Below are positions 27,201 through 35,950 of a stretch of 64,000 nt of DNA, in pieces. Within the stretch, counting starts at the first letter, position 1; each line of letters opens with the position of its first letter. Both the position numbers and the translations under genes were made by a program. The notes beneath the pieces are model-generated. The model worked only from the letters and a program-made list of their open reading frames with translations. It was not told where the DNA came from and did not search any database. The stretch is taken from NCBI GenBank assembly GCA_016617855.1, contig JAECUM010092842.1:310001-374000 (forward strand), read 5' to 3'. The DNA is from Megalonaias nervosa. Taxonomy: Eukaryota > Mollusca > Bivalvia > Unionida > Unionidae.

Positions 27201-29409
27201 AGGATTGGTGTGAAATGGCATTAATTTCAATGGTAGATAATTTGCTGAAAGCCCAGGATGAATGAGAACTTGTAGGTTAGGCACAGTCTTAGTAAATTTG
27301 ACTTAGTTGGCCATCACATTTTTCTAGGGAAACTACAAATTTATATATTTGGATGGGTTTCATTTTTTTTTCAGAGATAGGTACCAGAATTACACAGTAA
27401 AAGGGTTGCTCATAAGTGACAAACCTGTATATTGTAGTGTTCCACAAGGTTTAATACGTGGTCTCCTCCTGTTTCTTATCTTTTAGTGATTTTCTTCTTA
27501 CAAAATAATGTTTCAGGTACATTTCTCTGTGAGGATTATACACACTGTCTGTTGTACAATTCCCTTTAGCTGTACTATAAAACAATTGGCAGGAAGCTAT
27601 AGTTGGTTTAGAAAATTGGTGTAAACAGAATTGAATGCCTCTAAATGGATACAAGACTAAAGGGGACTTCAGGCATTGTGATAACATCAGACCAGGGAGA
27701 TCAAGATTGTATAAAACAACACAGATCCTTCTTACACTAATATTTCATGGCTAGTTATCACACAAGGTACAGTTTGCATTTTGGTAACAAGCTAACAGGG
27801 AGTGAACATATTATACATGTAGTGATAAAGGTCTCCTCTGTACTATGATTGCTATCTGAAATTAAAACACTTGCTCCCTTTTCTCACAGTTAGGTTGTAT
27901 AAAAGCTATTTTCAGCCCTTCTTTCATTATTGTAATATGGTTTGAGAAAACAGTTGCCAAACTTATTCTATCTGTTCAATAGTTAGGATTATACCATAGA
28001 CTGCTGTCTGCAGTCCATTATGAATTGTACCCCACCTTCTGACTTTGAACATATTTACCTGGCACAATCTAGCTGAGGAATTTTTAATCCCCTCAGGCCT
28101 TACAAATATTAAACCAAACCATGTTCCATGAGTGAAAACTTTTATAATTTGGAAAAATGAAGTCAGTGATGGCAAGTGCAGTATTAAAGAAATGCTATTT
28201 TAGTACATGGAGTAGCCTAATTTACATAGTAAAATGCATGGTTGTGATGTGGATGCTCATGGAGGTAAAAATATGTCAGTAAATGCAAGTAAAAATATGT
28301 CAGTAAATTTAAACTGTAACTGCTTGCAAAATACTAATGGCTATAACTGGTAAAAGAGATGAAACTACAGTGAAAAATTTATCTGAATTATAAAAATGTA
28401 TTATTAGTAGGATATGTATGTCTTTGTTAATTATATGCCACACATTCCAAAATAATGCAGTGTCAATAAAAATTATTTCAGAATATTCTTCTAAAATTCA
28501 TGAAGTAGCATTAAAAATCAGAATACTAATGCTTAGACTACATTTAAAGTAATAATGAAAATATTGAAATGACAGTATTTTCTTTTTTTACCAAGTCGGT
28601 ATGATTACAAATAAAAATGGAAATAATATAGACTGATAGTTTTATTTTAACGTGCACAGTTGAGACATGTAGCTATACTTTATACACCATGCAAGATACC
28701 TACCACTTTAATGACTGCATGCATTATAAAGCAATATAAAAGTAGAGTAACTAAATTTTCTAAATCTTAAATATGTCATATAATTAACTTTTAGATTTGC
28801 ATCATTTTAATATTTGCTAATTATTTTTACAGTAATGCGACTTCACCCTATATCTTTAATTCATATTTATATAGTAGTTAGCATGCCAGCAATTTCATTA
28901 ACATTTAAAAATAATATATAATGTAGACATTAGTAGCAGTAGCATTGTTGTTGTAATTACAATTTGCATAATTTCTAAATACAAGGGTAACTGAAAGATA
29001 AACAGATCAGTTATTATTAAAACTATTTCTATATTTAAAATCAGATTATTTTTTTTTTTTTATTTTAAAATTATGATAAAAAATATCAACCATTATTTTA
29101 CAATATTCTATTTTATTTACTTACTTACATAAAATTACATACTTACATACAATTAAATGCTCAAAACCAAGATGTATACACGTTGGGCCTGAAACTTTGA
29201 ATCTAAAAGTAGTGTCAGTCCTCAAGGTGAGAAAGGGAAAGCAGGATTCATTGCAAGTAAGTTATTGCTGTATGGTTTATTTTTTTCAGGCCTACTATGG
29301 TGGTGAAGCTCGGTGCGATGAGCAGGCAGGAGTTGGAGAGGAATATGATCCACGGGAACTTGTGTGTGGAGGATGCTCAGATGTTTCCAGAGCTCAGGTA
29401 GCTTACCTA

Positions 29410-29455
<46 letters not shown>

Positions 29456-31784
29456 GTATTTGCAAGAGGTTTATTAATAGCTGATCTTAATATAAGCCAA
29501 AATGAGATTATATTATGACCTTGCATGTGACATAGAGTGGAATATAAGCTTATTTCATCAAGATCTGTTAAGCTCAATAACAAGTTATTTCCACATATAT
29601 ATATATATAATTAGGTGATCTTGCATCTGACTGACTGAACTTGTTACTAATCTGGAGACCATATTTCTGATCTGATTTGATCAGGCTTTGAATATAGGCT
29701 TAGGTCATCAAGATTTGAAGTGGGTTGGAATGAGTGGGATCCATGCATGTAATGAAATGATCTTGCATCTGATTGGCTGAGCTTGTTACCACTTTAGAGA
29801 TCATATTTCTGGTGTGATTTAAATCAAGATTGGAATATGGGTTTATTATCCAGATCTCAGATGACTTTGATTTTTAATGAGATCCATGTATATAATGAAA
29901 TGATCTTGCATCTGATTGGCTGAGCTTGTTTCACACTGGAGGCCATATTTCTAATTCAATATTGGAATGGTGGGGGCAGGTGTGGAATCCCATTTTTTTT
30001 TTTAATAAATCCCCCCCCCCATCAGAAACGTCCCTGACTGCTAACTGTGACTTAAGTCACATTCAAAATTGGTAAATTAAACCTTGATATATTACTCTTT
30101 TTATCATTGTAAATGGCAGTTAGTGCCTGAACATTTGAATCAATATCATGAAATTTGCAGCATTTAATAAGAAGTCATATATTTTGTTTAAATTTATTCT
30201 AAAACAATCATGGTTCACTGTAAATATAAGCATGATGAAATACGGATTAGTGAATATGTTACTGGTGACAAGACTTTAAGTAATAAATACTAATTTTACA
30301 AGTCTTGTCAAGTAAAAATCATGTTTCATTTTTATCTTTTAAGTTGGTTCAGTGTGAACATACACATTGTGATATATCCTCTTGTTTTTATATGATAAAA
30401 GAGTAAATCAACTATCACAGCAAAGCCTGCAAGTATTTCTGCAACTGCATTTTAATTTCATTTAACCCTTCAGACTCTGATATAAATATTTAAAGTAATT
30501 AACATTATTCAGTAGTTTTGGTTGCATTATTTCAGTCAGTTAAAAGTAGACCTGTTTTGCATTTTCACATTAATTAAATCTAATTTTTATCAAATCGAGT
30601 AAGGGGAGTTGAATAACAAAATTATAAGGAATGCAAATTCTACCTGCACAAGAGCTAGCAGTCATGGTTGCATGTTGAGTTGATTCATTTCAATTAAGCC
30701 TTCAAATTCTGATATAAATAATTAAAGTAATTAACATTATTCAGTAGTTTACCATGTGCCAATGCAGTCAAAGATAGCAAATGAAAGGCATACTCAAGAG
30801 GACATCATGAATAGAAAATTATATACCTTGGTACAAATCAGGTCATAGAATTAAACTTTGTACTGCTGAGGTACAAATCAGGTCCAAGATTTTCAGATTA
30901 ATCATTTTAGTACACTAAGTAAACTTCTAAATAGGACCAGTATACAAAATCAATATCATGTTACTGTACTCATATGGTTCTTCTGTCACCTACTTAAAAT
31001 GATGATCTTTTATTCTTGAAATTGAAACCAAAATTGACAGATTAACTTCAGATAAAAATTTAAGAAGTTTTTAAGATCCAAACCTACAGTGAAAAACCTC
31101 AAAACTGAAAACCCTTGAAACCCGAAATAAAGTTCGGTTCTGAGAGGTTTTCTATTTACTGAGGGTTTCACAGATGTGAAAAAAATGTCTCTTTCAGAGT
31201 GCTTATGCAATGAGAGAGAAGCATTGTTGAAATTATGTTTGTTTGCATTACTGTTGTTTTCAAATTCATTCTTGTAGAATTCTATTTTCTTTAAATTTTC
31301 ATTAGAATATCTTAGAATTTTTTCCTCAAGTTTCTTCATATTGGCGCAGATTCATATTCATTGATCTAACTGACTCTATCCTGCGAGAATAATTCAATTC
31401 TATTACGATTAATCGAGTCATTCTGACATCTTGGCTTGTGAGTAAAGACAAATGGCAGTCATGGTCACTTAAATACAACCACTCCAGTTGCCTAAGTAGT
31501 TAGAACATCTGCCTTGGATGTGGGATGTCGATGGTTCGAACCCCAGTTGAATCATACCAGAGACTTATAAAAATGGTACTAGCTGCTGCCTCACTAGGCG
31601 CTCAGCATTAAGAGATTAGTGTTAGGACTGGTCGGCCTGGTGTCAGGATAATGTGACTGAGTTGGGCATCATGCTTCATGTCTATAGCATGATACCCAGC
31701 GCTAGACATTACTATAAACTGCGACACTACAGACATCATAGTGATATGACTGAAAACTTGTTAAAACTAGATTAAAAATCCAAA

Positions 31785-31822
<38 letters not shown>

Positions 31823-33024
31823 TTAAATACATGTACATAATGATTTTTCTCTATTAAAAGTCAGTTGGGTAAATGGGACTTTCAGAATATGCTGTGTCAG
31901 TCTGTCAGCTAAGCATCAAAATGAAGGCCACATGTCTGGTTAGCCCCAGTATTAATTTTTTTTTAAATGTTCGAATGATCATGCATACAAATGAGCAGCA
32001 TCAGTCACAAGTAGATAATAATTTAATAAACATAGGTGGCTTAACTATAGGTATTTCATTGTTAATAATTCACCTCAACAGCTGGCTCTTTTTTATGATA
32101 CAAAGACGTCAGATTAGCCTGTGGTCAGCCCTAATCTGTGTTGATGTGCAAGTCAAGTATTGTTTTAACCTTGCATGCACTCAGTATATTTCCAGGTCTT
32201 TGTCTCATTGATAAGCCTGCTACTGTTTTTGCTAACCGTAATTTTAGAGTGTATCAGGAATTTAGAAGCTATAATACATTTCAAGTTTTCAGTGAGTTAG
32301 ATTTGTGTGGGGTGTTGTTTATGCATAAAATTTTAATTTGGAATTGAAATTTGTTTTGGTATTCAGAGTTAGATGTTTCAGTTTGCTGAGGGGGAAAAAA
32401 ATGTTAGTAAAGAAGGAAAAGTTTGGGATGCAACAAAGTCTTGAGGGGACTCCAGTATTTTGAGGGTTAGTTTTTTAGGGGTTTCACTTTCTTAATATTG
32501 GGCAAGTCCCTAGATAATTGTATTTCCATTGGTGTTGGAACTTTCAAAATCAAACACATGACCCAAGATTACAAGTTCAGTGCTCTACCAGCTAAGCTAT
32601 CAATCCTCCCCACCCCCCACAAAGATTTTGTAGTGGGTTAATAGATTAAAGTTGTTAACACAGCTCTTAACCATAATAGGCTGGAACAGTGGTCTTTTGG
32701 GATTAATGTTAAAACAGTATTTTCTAAATCTTTTTTTCACAGATGTGTCCAAAACACGGCACAGACTTCTTAGAATACAAGTGTCGATACTGCTGTTCCG
32801 TTGCTGTTTTCTTCTGTTTTGGTACCACCCACTTCTGTAACCTTTGTCATGATGATTTCCAGCATGTTACAAATATAAATAAATCTGACCTGCCACATTG
32901 CCCTGCAGGGCCAAGGGGAAGACAGTTGGAAGGAGAGGAGTGCCCTCTTCATGTGCAGCATCCACCCACAGGGGAGGAATTTGCTCTTGGATGCGGAGTC
33001 TGCAGAAATGCTCATACATTTTAA
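6131..33024 (+). CDS. MYCBP2: MYCBP2/PAM/Highwire E3 ubiquitin ligase, C-terminal 10 exons (partial gene)
   Basis: Joined exons: 6131-6250, 8315-8422, 12541-12669, 13974-14106, 18562-18674, 19812-20003, 23246-23353, 26149-26358, 29290-29397, 32743-33024. Together they give 1503 nt, that is 500 residues plus TAA, in one consistent frame with AG/GT at every junction. The protein matches the end of the MYCBP2 family almost collinearly. In order it has an alpha-helical stretch (1-76), a B-box-like Cys/His motif (77-119), the '[20 protein letters not shown]' block (from 120), Cys-rich knuckles (165-235), a RING finger split over two exons (about 248-301), and the tandem-cysteine domain (about 365-500) ending in 'GVCRNAHTF'. 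Family knowledge: a ~4,600-residue neuronal ligase acting on synapse growth and axon degeneration (DLK, NMNAT2 targets), esterifying Thr through a RING-Cys-relay. The upstream ~90% of the gene is outside the window; I found no earlier exon in 1-6130. Only the C-terminus is seen, so 5' features cannot be judged. Confidence 0.96.
6251..8314 (+). other. MYCBP2: MYCBP2 intron after exon A
   Basis: AT-rich intronic sequence; ORFs at 7209-7546 overlap on both strands and show no homology. No mobile element recognised. Confidence 0.5.
8315..8422 (+). CDS. MYCBP2: MYCBP2 exon B ([16 protein letters not shown] helix)
   Basis: Acceptor 'acgttgcag' and donor 'GTAAGT'; 36 codons in phase 0/0. It starts [20 protein letters not shown], nearly identical to vertebrate MYCBP2, followed by a short variable linker ([11 protein letters not shown]) that leads into the B-box-like motif of the next exon. 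Confidence 0.95.
9912..11318 (+). repeat. Interspersed element with ~9 degenerate 125-150 bp internal repeats
   Basis: The motif 'ATCCAATATGGCCACCATGG' (variants) followed by 'CAGCCATCTTGAAAATCTTG' and 'TTTTCACCAGAAGACTTCTT' recurs at about 10095, 10222, 10470, 10610, 10758, 10895, 11012 and 11153. The left boundary 'GCTCTACTGGTC' at 9915 and the right 'GGCCAGTAGAGCATAAG' at 11281 are inverted, and the right end finishes 'AGGGACTCTTGTTT', a border style common in mollusc repeats. Lies wholly in the MYCBP2 intron 8423-12540. No transposase. Confidence 0.7.
12541..12669 (+). CDS. MYCBP2: MYCBP2 exon C (B-box-like zinc motif)
   Basis: Acceptor 'cctttgtag', donor 'GTAACC'; 43 codons, phase 0/0. 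It encodes [28 protein letters not shown] and [14 protein letters not shown]. The spaced Cys and His residues (C..H, CxxC, CxxC, HxH, H) are the zinc ligands of the B-box-like finger found N-terminal to the RING in this family. Confidence 0.95.
12821..13019. mobile_element. ~200-bp palindromic MITE, copy b
   Basis: Starts 'TATATACTCACTTATAAG', with 'GAATCCAGCTGCAAAC' inward, and ends with the inverted 'GTTTGCAGTTGGACTTGTGA' and 'GAGTACATATGGTA'. Sits 150 bases downstream of MYCBP2 exon C. Confidence 0.8.
13974..14106 (+). CDS. MYCBP2: MYCBP2 exon D ([20 protein letters not shown])
   Basis: The acceptor 'tcatttcag' precedes GTG TTC AAG; the donor GTACAG splits an Ala codon (G|CT) shared with the exon at 18562. 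Its 44 full codons are the most conserved block of this region, including [23 protein letters not shown] and REGKG-like ends. The following intron holds a Tigger transposon in antisense orientation. Confidence 0.96.
14243..14271. repeat. (TAG)n microsatellite
   Basis: Short imperfect GTAGTAGTGGTAGTAGTAG run in the intron after exon D. Confidence 0.7.
15171..17951 (-). mobile_element. Complete pogo/Tigger DNA transposon (2781 bp), degenerate
   Basis: Perfect 16-bp terminal inverted repeats: CAGTAGTCCCCCTCTT at 15171 and its complement ending at 17951. TA is duplicated on both flanks (15169-15170 and 17952-17953), the Tc1/mariner-pogo signature. A subterminal inverted copy of the terminal motif lies near 15243-15253 (AGAGGGGGAC). 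The transposase runs on the minus strand between about 17056 and 15788. Inserted in the MYCBP2 intron after exon D, opposite to the gene. Confidence 0.93.
15788..17056 (-). pseudogene. Tigger/pogo-type transposase (CENP-B-like HTH + DDE domain), broken
   Basis: N-terminus at about 17056: [20 protein letters not shown], a psq/CENP-B-like helix-turn-helix, running to 'RKTQI' near 16935. A second block (about 16933-16685) has the CENP-B-type DNA-binding segment with [11 protein letters not shown] and NGWLHRF. The catalytic part keeps all three acidic positions: CDETGFF (about 16545), [11 protein letters not shown] (about 16230) and [14 protein letters not shown] (about 16150). Breaks: a frame change near 16930-16935, another near 16685, and an in-frame stop near 16402. 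The uninterrupted tail 16321-15788 has 177 codons. The reading frame is lost, so the copy cannot transpose by itself; TIGD-like by architecture. Confidence 0.88.
18562..18674 (+). CDS. MYCBP2: MYCBP2 exon E (CRFCG / CSDPDC knuckle)
   Basis: Acceptor 'ttctttctacag', donor GTGGGT. The first two bases complete the split Ala codon and 37 codons follow. A Ser/Ala/Gly-rich linker leads to [11 protein letters not shown] and CSDPDCQ, the start of the Cys-rich zinc-binding run preceding the RING in MYCBP2 proteins. Confidence 0.95.
18799..18964. mobile_element. Palindromic MITE, copy c (slightly shortened)
   Basis: Contains 'AAGTTAGATCCAACTGCAGA', 'GGCAGATGAGGGTCTATGTT', 'TGTTCTACTGATTACTCATA' and 'GCATAGACCCAGATCTGC'; the right terminal arm is reduced. 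Located 125 bases after MYCBP2 exon E. Confidence 0.75.
19304..19527. mobile_element. 224-bp pogo-type MITE
   Basis: Left end CAGTAGAACTTCAATTATCC and right end (complement) CAGGAGAACTTTGATTATCC pair over about 24 bases with few mismatches. Both sides carry TA (19302-19303, 19528-19529). The interior has 'GACGGTTAACAGAAACTGAC'. No coding capacity. CAG-start plus TA duplication matches pogo/Tigger elements, though the ends differ from the 2.78-kb Tigger at 15171. Confidence 0.82.
19812..20003 (+). CDS. MYCBP2: MYCBP2 exon F (Cys-rich knuckles and first half of RING)
   Basis: Acceptor 'tatttctag', donor GTGAGT; 64 codons, phase 0/0. It reads EFAKTAC, then [16 protein letters not shown], and [20 protein letters not shown]. 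'CMIC' supplies the first two zinc ligands of the RING finger; the remaining ligands are in the next exon, so the RING domain is interrupted by a 3.2-kb intron. Confidence 0.96.
20379..20465. repeat. 22-bp tandem repeat, ~4 copies
   Basis: Unit approximately TTTATTTTATCTATTGACATA in the intron between the two RING exons. Confidence 0.75.
20466..22693. other. Intronic sequence between RING exons
   Basis: No exon recognised. Between about 21730 and 22310 the words AGGTCACTGTGAC / TGTGACCT recur several times in both orientations, suggesting a very decayed interspersed repeat; boundaries are not visible. Confidence 0.4.
22694..23033 (+). mobile_element. tRNA-derived SINE, family 1 copy
   Basis: A box 'TGGCCTAGTGGTTAGAGCAT', B box 'GGGCTCGAACCC', the conserved body and a terminal (CA)n at about 23007-23033. 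The best preserved promoter boxes of the five copies. Ends 210 bases before the second RING exon. Confidence 0.9.
23246..23353 (+). CDS. MYCBP2: MYCBP2 exon G (second half of RING)
   Basis: Acceptor 'ttaattccag', donor GTAAAA; 36 codons, phase 0/0. [20 protein letters not shown] carries the C-x-H-x2-H-x2-C zinc ligands, and [17 protein letters not shown] ends with the CPIC pair. Together with exon F this makes a complete RING finger, the E2-docking site. The segment RW(L/V)GPRITFGF is a family signature between ligand pairs. Confidence 0.97.
23800..24260 (+). repeat. Mollusc-type interspersed repeat with ~145-bp internal units
   Basis: Begins TATATGCCCACCATAAGGTG; internal units repeat 'GGTAGAGAAGAAACCTGTAA', 'AAGGTCACTGTGACTCGAAG' and 'ATTTCTGCATAAATAAC'-like words three times. 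The same family is seen at 33530-34412 (+), 54815-55445 (-) and 56345-56470 (-). A related left end may start at about 23650. Confidence 0.65.
24274..24370 (+). mobile_element. Possible DNA-transposon left end
   Basis: TACAGTCAAACCCAGTTATC followed by 'CATAACCGGGTC' resembles the 'CAGTCAAACC..TTATCTC' termini of pogo-like elements. No matching right end found, so only a candidate. Confidence 0.3.
26149..26358 (+). CDS. MYCBP2: MYCBP2 exon H (helical linker, start of tandem-cysteine domain)
   Basis: The acceptor is a strong poly-T tract ending in CAG; the donor is GTTGGC. 70 codons, phase 0/0. It includes [53 protein letters not shown] and ends CYKCNK. In the family this is the long helix joining the RING to the tandem-cysteine relay domain; CYKC provides the first zinc ligands of the latter. 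Confidence 0.96.
26700..28180 (+). mobile_element. Degenerate LINE reverse-transcriptase relic
   Basis: Across shifting + frames: 'DPIHKTG' and '[13 protein letters not shown]'-like text at 27050-27130; 'NLFLVSQSG' at 27180-27205; 'VFHKV..' / [15 protein letters not shown] at about 27440-27480, the decayed 'VPQGSVLGPLLFLIF' RT motif; and a C-terminal 'FHYCNMVW' remnant at about 27920. Interrupted by many stops. Lies in the MYCBP2 intron between exons H and I and may belong to the same broad LINE type as the relic at 1020-2830. Confidence 0.75.
28181..29289. other. Very AT-rich intron end
   Basis: Long A/T stretches with little else; ends in the TTTTTTCAG acceptor of exon I. No gene or repeat boundary recognised. 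Confidence 0.5.
29290..29397 (+). CDS. MYCBP2: MYCBP2 exon I (upstream relay cysteine)
   Basis: Acceptor 'ttttttcag', donor GTAGCT; 36 codons, phase 0/0. [12 protein letters not shown] contains residue C380 of the visible protein, aligning with the upstream relay cysteine (human C4520 as I recall). [10 protein letters not shown] contains the Glu 14 residues later that aligns with the proposed general base (human E4534), and SDVSRAQ closes the exon. A 42-bp CA repeat begins 14 bases after the exon end. Confidence 0.97.
29411..29452. repeat. (CA)21 microsatellite next to a splice donor
   Basis: 42 bases of pure CA starting 14 bases downstream of the exon carrying the upstream relay cysteine. 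Confidence 0.95.
29460..30060. repeat. ~135-bp degenerate tandem repeat (3 units)
   Basis: 'TGATCTTGCATCTGATTGGC' / 'TGAGCTTGTTACC' / 'AGACCATATTTCTGAT' recurs at about 29617, 29760 and 29901. Intronic; no coding potential. Confidence 0.6.
31478..31821 (+). mobile_element. tRNA-derived SINE, family 1 copy
   Basis: Starts ACCACTCCAGTTGCCTAAG; B box 'GGTTCGAACCCCAG'; same body; ends in (CA)n at 31788-31821. In the last MYCBP2 intron. Confidence 0.88.
32537..32607 (-). pseudogene. tRNA-Thr-like sequence (pseudogene or SINE head)
   Basis: On the minus strand: AGGATTGATAGCTTAGCTGG then TAGAGCACTGAACTTGTAATC. The A box and an anticodon-loop-like CTTGTAA (TGT, Thr) are clear. The B-box region (TTTGATTTTG) and acceptor pairing are decayed, so a working tRNA is unlikely; the downstream ~100 bp may be a SINE body. 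Confidence 0.5.
32743..33024 (+). CDS. MYCBP2: MYCBP2 terminal exon (downstream relay cysteine, stop)
   Basis: Acceptor 'tctttttttcacag'; 93 codons plus TAA at 33022-33024. [18 protein letters not shown] is followed by [21 protein letters not shown]432 aligns with the downstream relay cysteine (human C4572), F433 with F4573 and H443 with H4583 of the esterification site. The two relay cysteines are 52 residues apart, and the second is 68 residues from the C-terminus; both distances equal the human ones. The protein ends [13 protein letters not shown]. Confidence 0.98.
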   Translation: MCPKHGTDFLEYKCRYCCSVAVFFCFGTTHFCNLCHDDFQHVTNINKSDLPHCPAGPRGRQLEGEECPLHVQHPPTGEEFALGCGVCRNAHTF

Positions 33025-33510
33025 AGTAATTCTGGTCAACAAAACCATTATACAACAAGAAATGTTACTTCAGATGATTTCAAACTGTAAATGATTGTTC
33101 TACCATGTACTTATATTATTGCTATCAGTGAACAGAACCCATGAAATTGCGAGTGTGATTCAGACAGCATTATTGTCATATGATGCTTTCATTGTAGTTA
33201 AGGTTTTACACTTGATCTCATTTCAAGCTTATTTCAGGAAACATGGATTATAAAGCCTATAAACTAGAAGCAGTTCTGTCTCAAGAATCGGTCTTTTGTT
33301 CAAGCTAAACAAAAAAAATTATTTTAAACTTCTCTAATGAATTTAATAATATTTTAAGAAAAGTCCTAGACCTGGTATTATGACACAGTGCAATAAATAA
33401 ACATACAGGTATTTCTTAGATATAGTAAACAAGTAAATCAGGTAATCAATTTTGAATATAAACTTGTTAAAGGTAATTTTTGTATGCCAATAAAGTGTAG
33501 AATATCATTT
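33025..33510 (+). promoter_or_regulatory. MYCBP2: MYCBP2 3' UTR with poly(A) signals
   Basis: AT-rich sequence follows the stop codon. AATAAA hexamers occur at 33392-33397 (within AATAAATAAAC) and 33489-33494 (CCAATAAAGTG). Either could direct cleavage; the second lies just before a repeat beginning near 33530. The true end is not determined from sequence alone. Confidence 0.55.
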
Positions 33511-33529
33511 TTAGATATCACTCATTGAT

Positions 33530-34412
33530 CTGTATTTCATTTTCACACTTACCCTAAGTTCTCCATAAACTACCATTACCAGACTTTGTAAGTTGCCCGC
33601 ATTTCAGGCAAGGAAGAAACCTGTGCATTTCAGATTCAAAGGTTAATGTCATGGGGACTGAAAGAAGAAAGCTTTCCCATTTCCACAGAATAACTTTACT
33701 TGTATACTAGATACCTTTATATACTACTTGGATTTGAGATAACAAAGATGACTAATGTGCTGGGGGCCAAAAGGTCAATGTCACAGTGACTCAAAAAAAG
33801 AAAAATTCTTCCAAATGCTATTTAACTTTTTATCATCTACTTTGACCAAGCTTGGTGAATTGCTTGCATTATGAGATAAGGCAGCAACTATTGATGTTGA
33901 GATTCAAGGGTCGCCGGTCATAGCTAGAGAGAAAATGGTTTGCACAAAATAATTCAAGTTCATTGCTGCAAACCATGACCAAACTTTGTAGAGGGGATTA
34001 TTTGAGACAAGAAAGGTACCTACTGATTTTAGAGTGAAAGATCAAGGTCACAGAGACTGAAAGAAGAAAAATGGTTTCATCAAAGCAAAAGATTAATCTA
34101 TGAAACTCAAAATCACACAGTATCATATGGAAAATGCAAACATTCCCAGGATACCCATAACTGTAATACAACCCATGATAAAACTTTCCGAACTCCTGTG
34201 TACAATGACCAGTAAAAGAGCTTTTTTTGATTTAGTACATATATTGCTAGACAGTGTTGCTTAGCAACAGCATCATAGTAGTGAAGTTAAACAGGTACTA
34301 CATCTTTAGTGCCTGAGTATATGACCAATGAAAGAGGGTTTTACATAAAGTATATAATATTTACCATATGGGGGGCATATAGTCTACCGTTTGCTGTACT
34401 CTTGTTAAAATT
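33530..34412 (+). repeat. Mollusc-type interspersed repeat with ~145-bp internal units
   Basis: At least five units with 'GGCAAGGAAGAAACCTGTGC', 'AAGGTCACAGAGACTGAAAG', 'GAAAAATGGTTTC'. The right end CCATATGGGGGGCATATAG is the inverse of the left end seen at 23800 (TATATGCCCACCAT), giving the family a terminal inverted repeat. Starts immediately after the MYCBP2 3' UTR. Confidence 0.7.
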
Positions 34413-35168
34413 AATAAGCGTCATTACTCACGTTTATTGGTCAGATTATGATGAAAAGTTACCATAAGTTTGTTTCATATTCTGGTGGCATGTTTTGGTG
34501 TATTACAAAAAAAAATTATTTTCAGCTAATATAATTATTACGAGCACAACAGTCAAATGTATTGTGAAATTTTTTTTCATTGCATAAACAATAAACAAGA
34601 GGTTTTATCCCAGCTTTTCATCCCTAATGTTATGTAAATAAAAGCATAAATGCATTAATGAATGATGTTGCCTATATGAAAATAAAGTGCAAAAATAAAG
34701 TTATCAGCGACATTAATCAAAAACAATAGGATATAATGGACAGTAGATTGTTTCCTCTTTGAAATTTAATTTCTTAAATGTTGCATATTTGCAAGTCAGG
34801 GTTTCAAAGCATCATACTGATATCTGTTTTTTTTTTGTCATATGTTTTTTACAATATTAAAACCACTGAGTGCAACTTTTAAAATGTCTAATACAATGGA
34901 ATTATAATTCGCATCACTATTAATCAGGTGAAAATTTGTATATGTGCCTGAGCCTTATTTTTGCATTTATTAAGTAAAACCTGTACTGAGCAACAAGTAA
35001 ATCAAGTTTATGAGTACTGGCATGGACTTGTCATTCATGACAATTACTGTACTGCATGTACTTAAAGGATTAGATGACTTTATGTAACCCTTAATTTTGT
35101 TGTCGCATAGGCCTCCACTAAGACCTTGTGTATGCCAATACAAAATTTGAATATTACTCTGGAGGAAG

Positions 35169-35389
35169 TACCATATATACTTCCTTAAAACTGGAGTCTA
35201 ACTGCAGACTGCACCTAATCAGATCTGTCTTTGCTTTATGCACTGGCAGATCTGGATCTGAACAGTTTGTTAGAAACAATTAGTAGAACAAACAACATAG
35301 ATCCTGATTTGATGGCACATTATACTATGGTGGATTAGGGTCCATGTTGATTGCAGTTGGACCTGGGTTATAAGGAAGTATATATGGTA
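35169..35389. mobile_element. Palindromic MITE, copy d (best terminal inverted repeats)
   Basis: TACCATATATACTTCCTTA at the left and TAAGGAAGTATATATGGTA at the right are exact complements, giving 17-19 bp TIRs that include a TA at each end, as for Tc1/mariner-type MITEs. This copy defines the termini of the family. Confidence 0.88.
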
Positions 35390-35950
35390 TATGGAAAATG
35401 TGTATTTTAGTGAATGTGAACTGTGTAAAAATTTATATTGTGTCAATCTGTGATAATCATGTAATTGTTCATATTAATAAACCTGTTACCTTAACATTGT
35501 GTTTGTTTCTTTTTGATAAATGAAATTCCATGCTAGAGTATTCATCATATTCGTCATGATTGATATAATGTGTAAAAATTGTTATATCTTTTTTTTCTTT
35601 CTGATTAAATGTGCTATTTCATGTTACAACATTACACAAATGCCCAAGGCATTCAGATGTAGAGTACTTCATTGTCATCTGACTGATGGACAAAGTGACT
35701 GTATTTCATGATGTAATAAATCAAATGTACTTCTTATTTTCTGAAAGTAATCTGTTTTTTTGTTGAATAGACAGTGAAAATATAGCAGTTATTTCTCATA
35801 TCTTTTTAAACCTCTTCCATAATATTATGTATCTTTTACTGGCATTACCTTTTTTTATAATTTGTTCACAACATGGAATATATTTTCATGTAAAATTTCT
35901 ATTTGTTATAAACCCTAAATGAACTCCTTTAAACTGTATAGCAATTATAA

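Noticed and set aside
31010..31339. 109-codon Lys/Asn-rich ORF on the minus strand
   Set aside because: Composition reflects AT-rich DNA; no domain, no splice or promoter context, inside a MYCBP2 intron.
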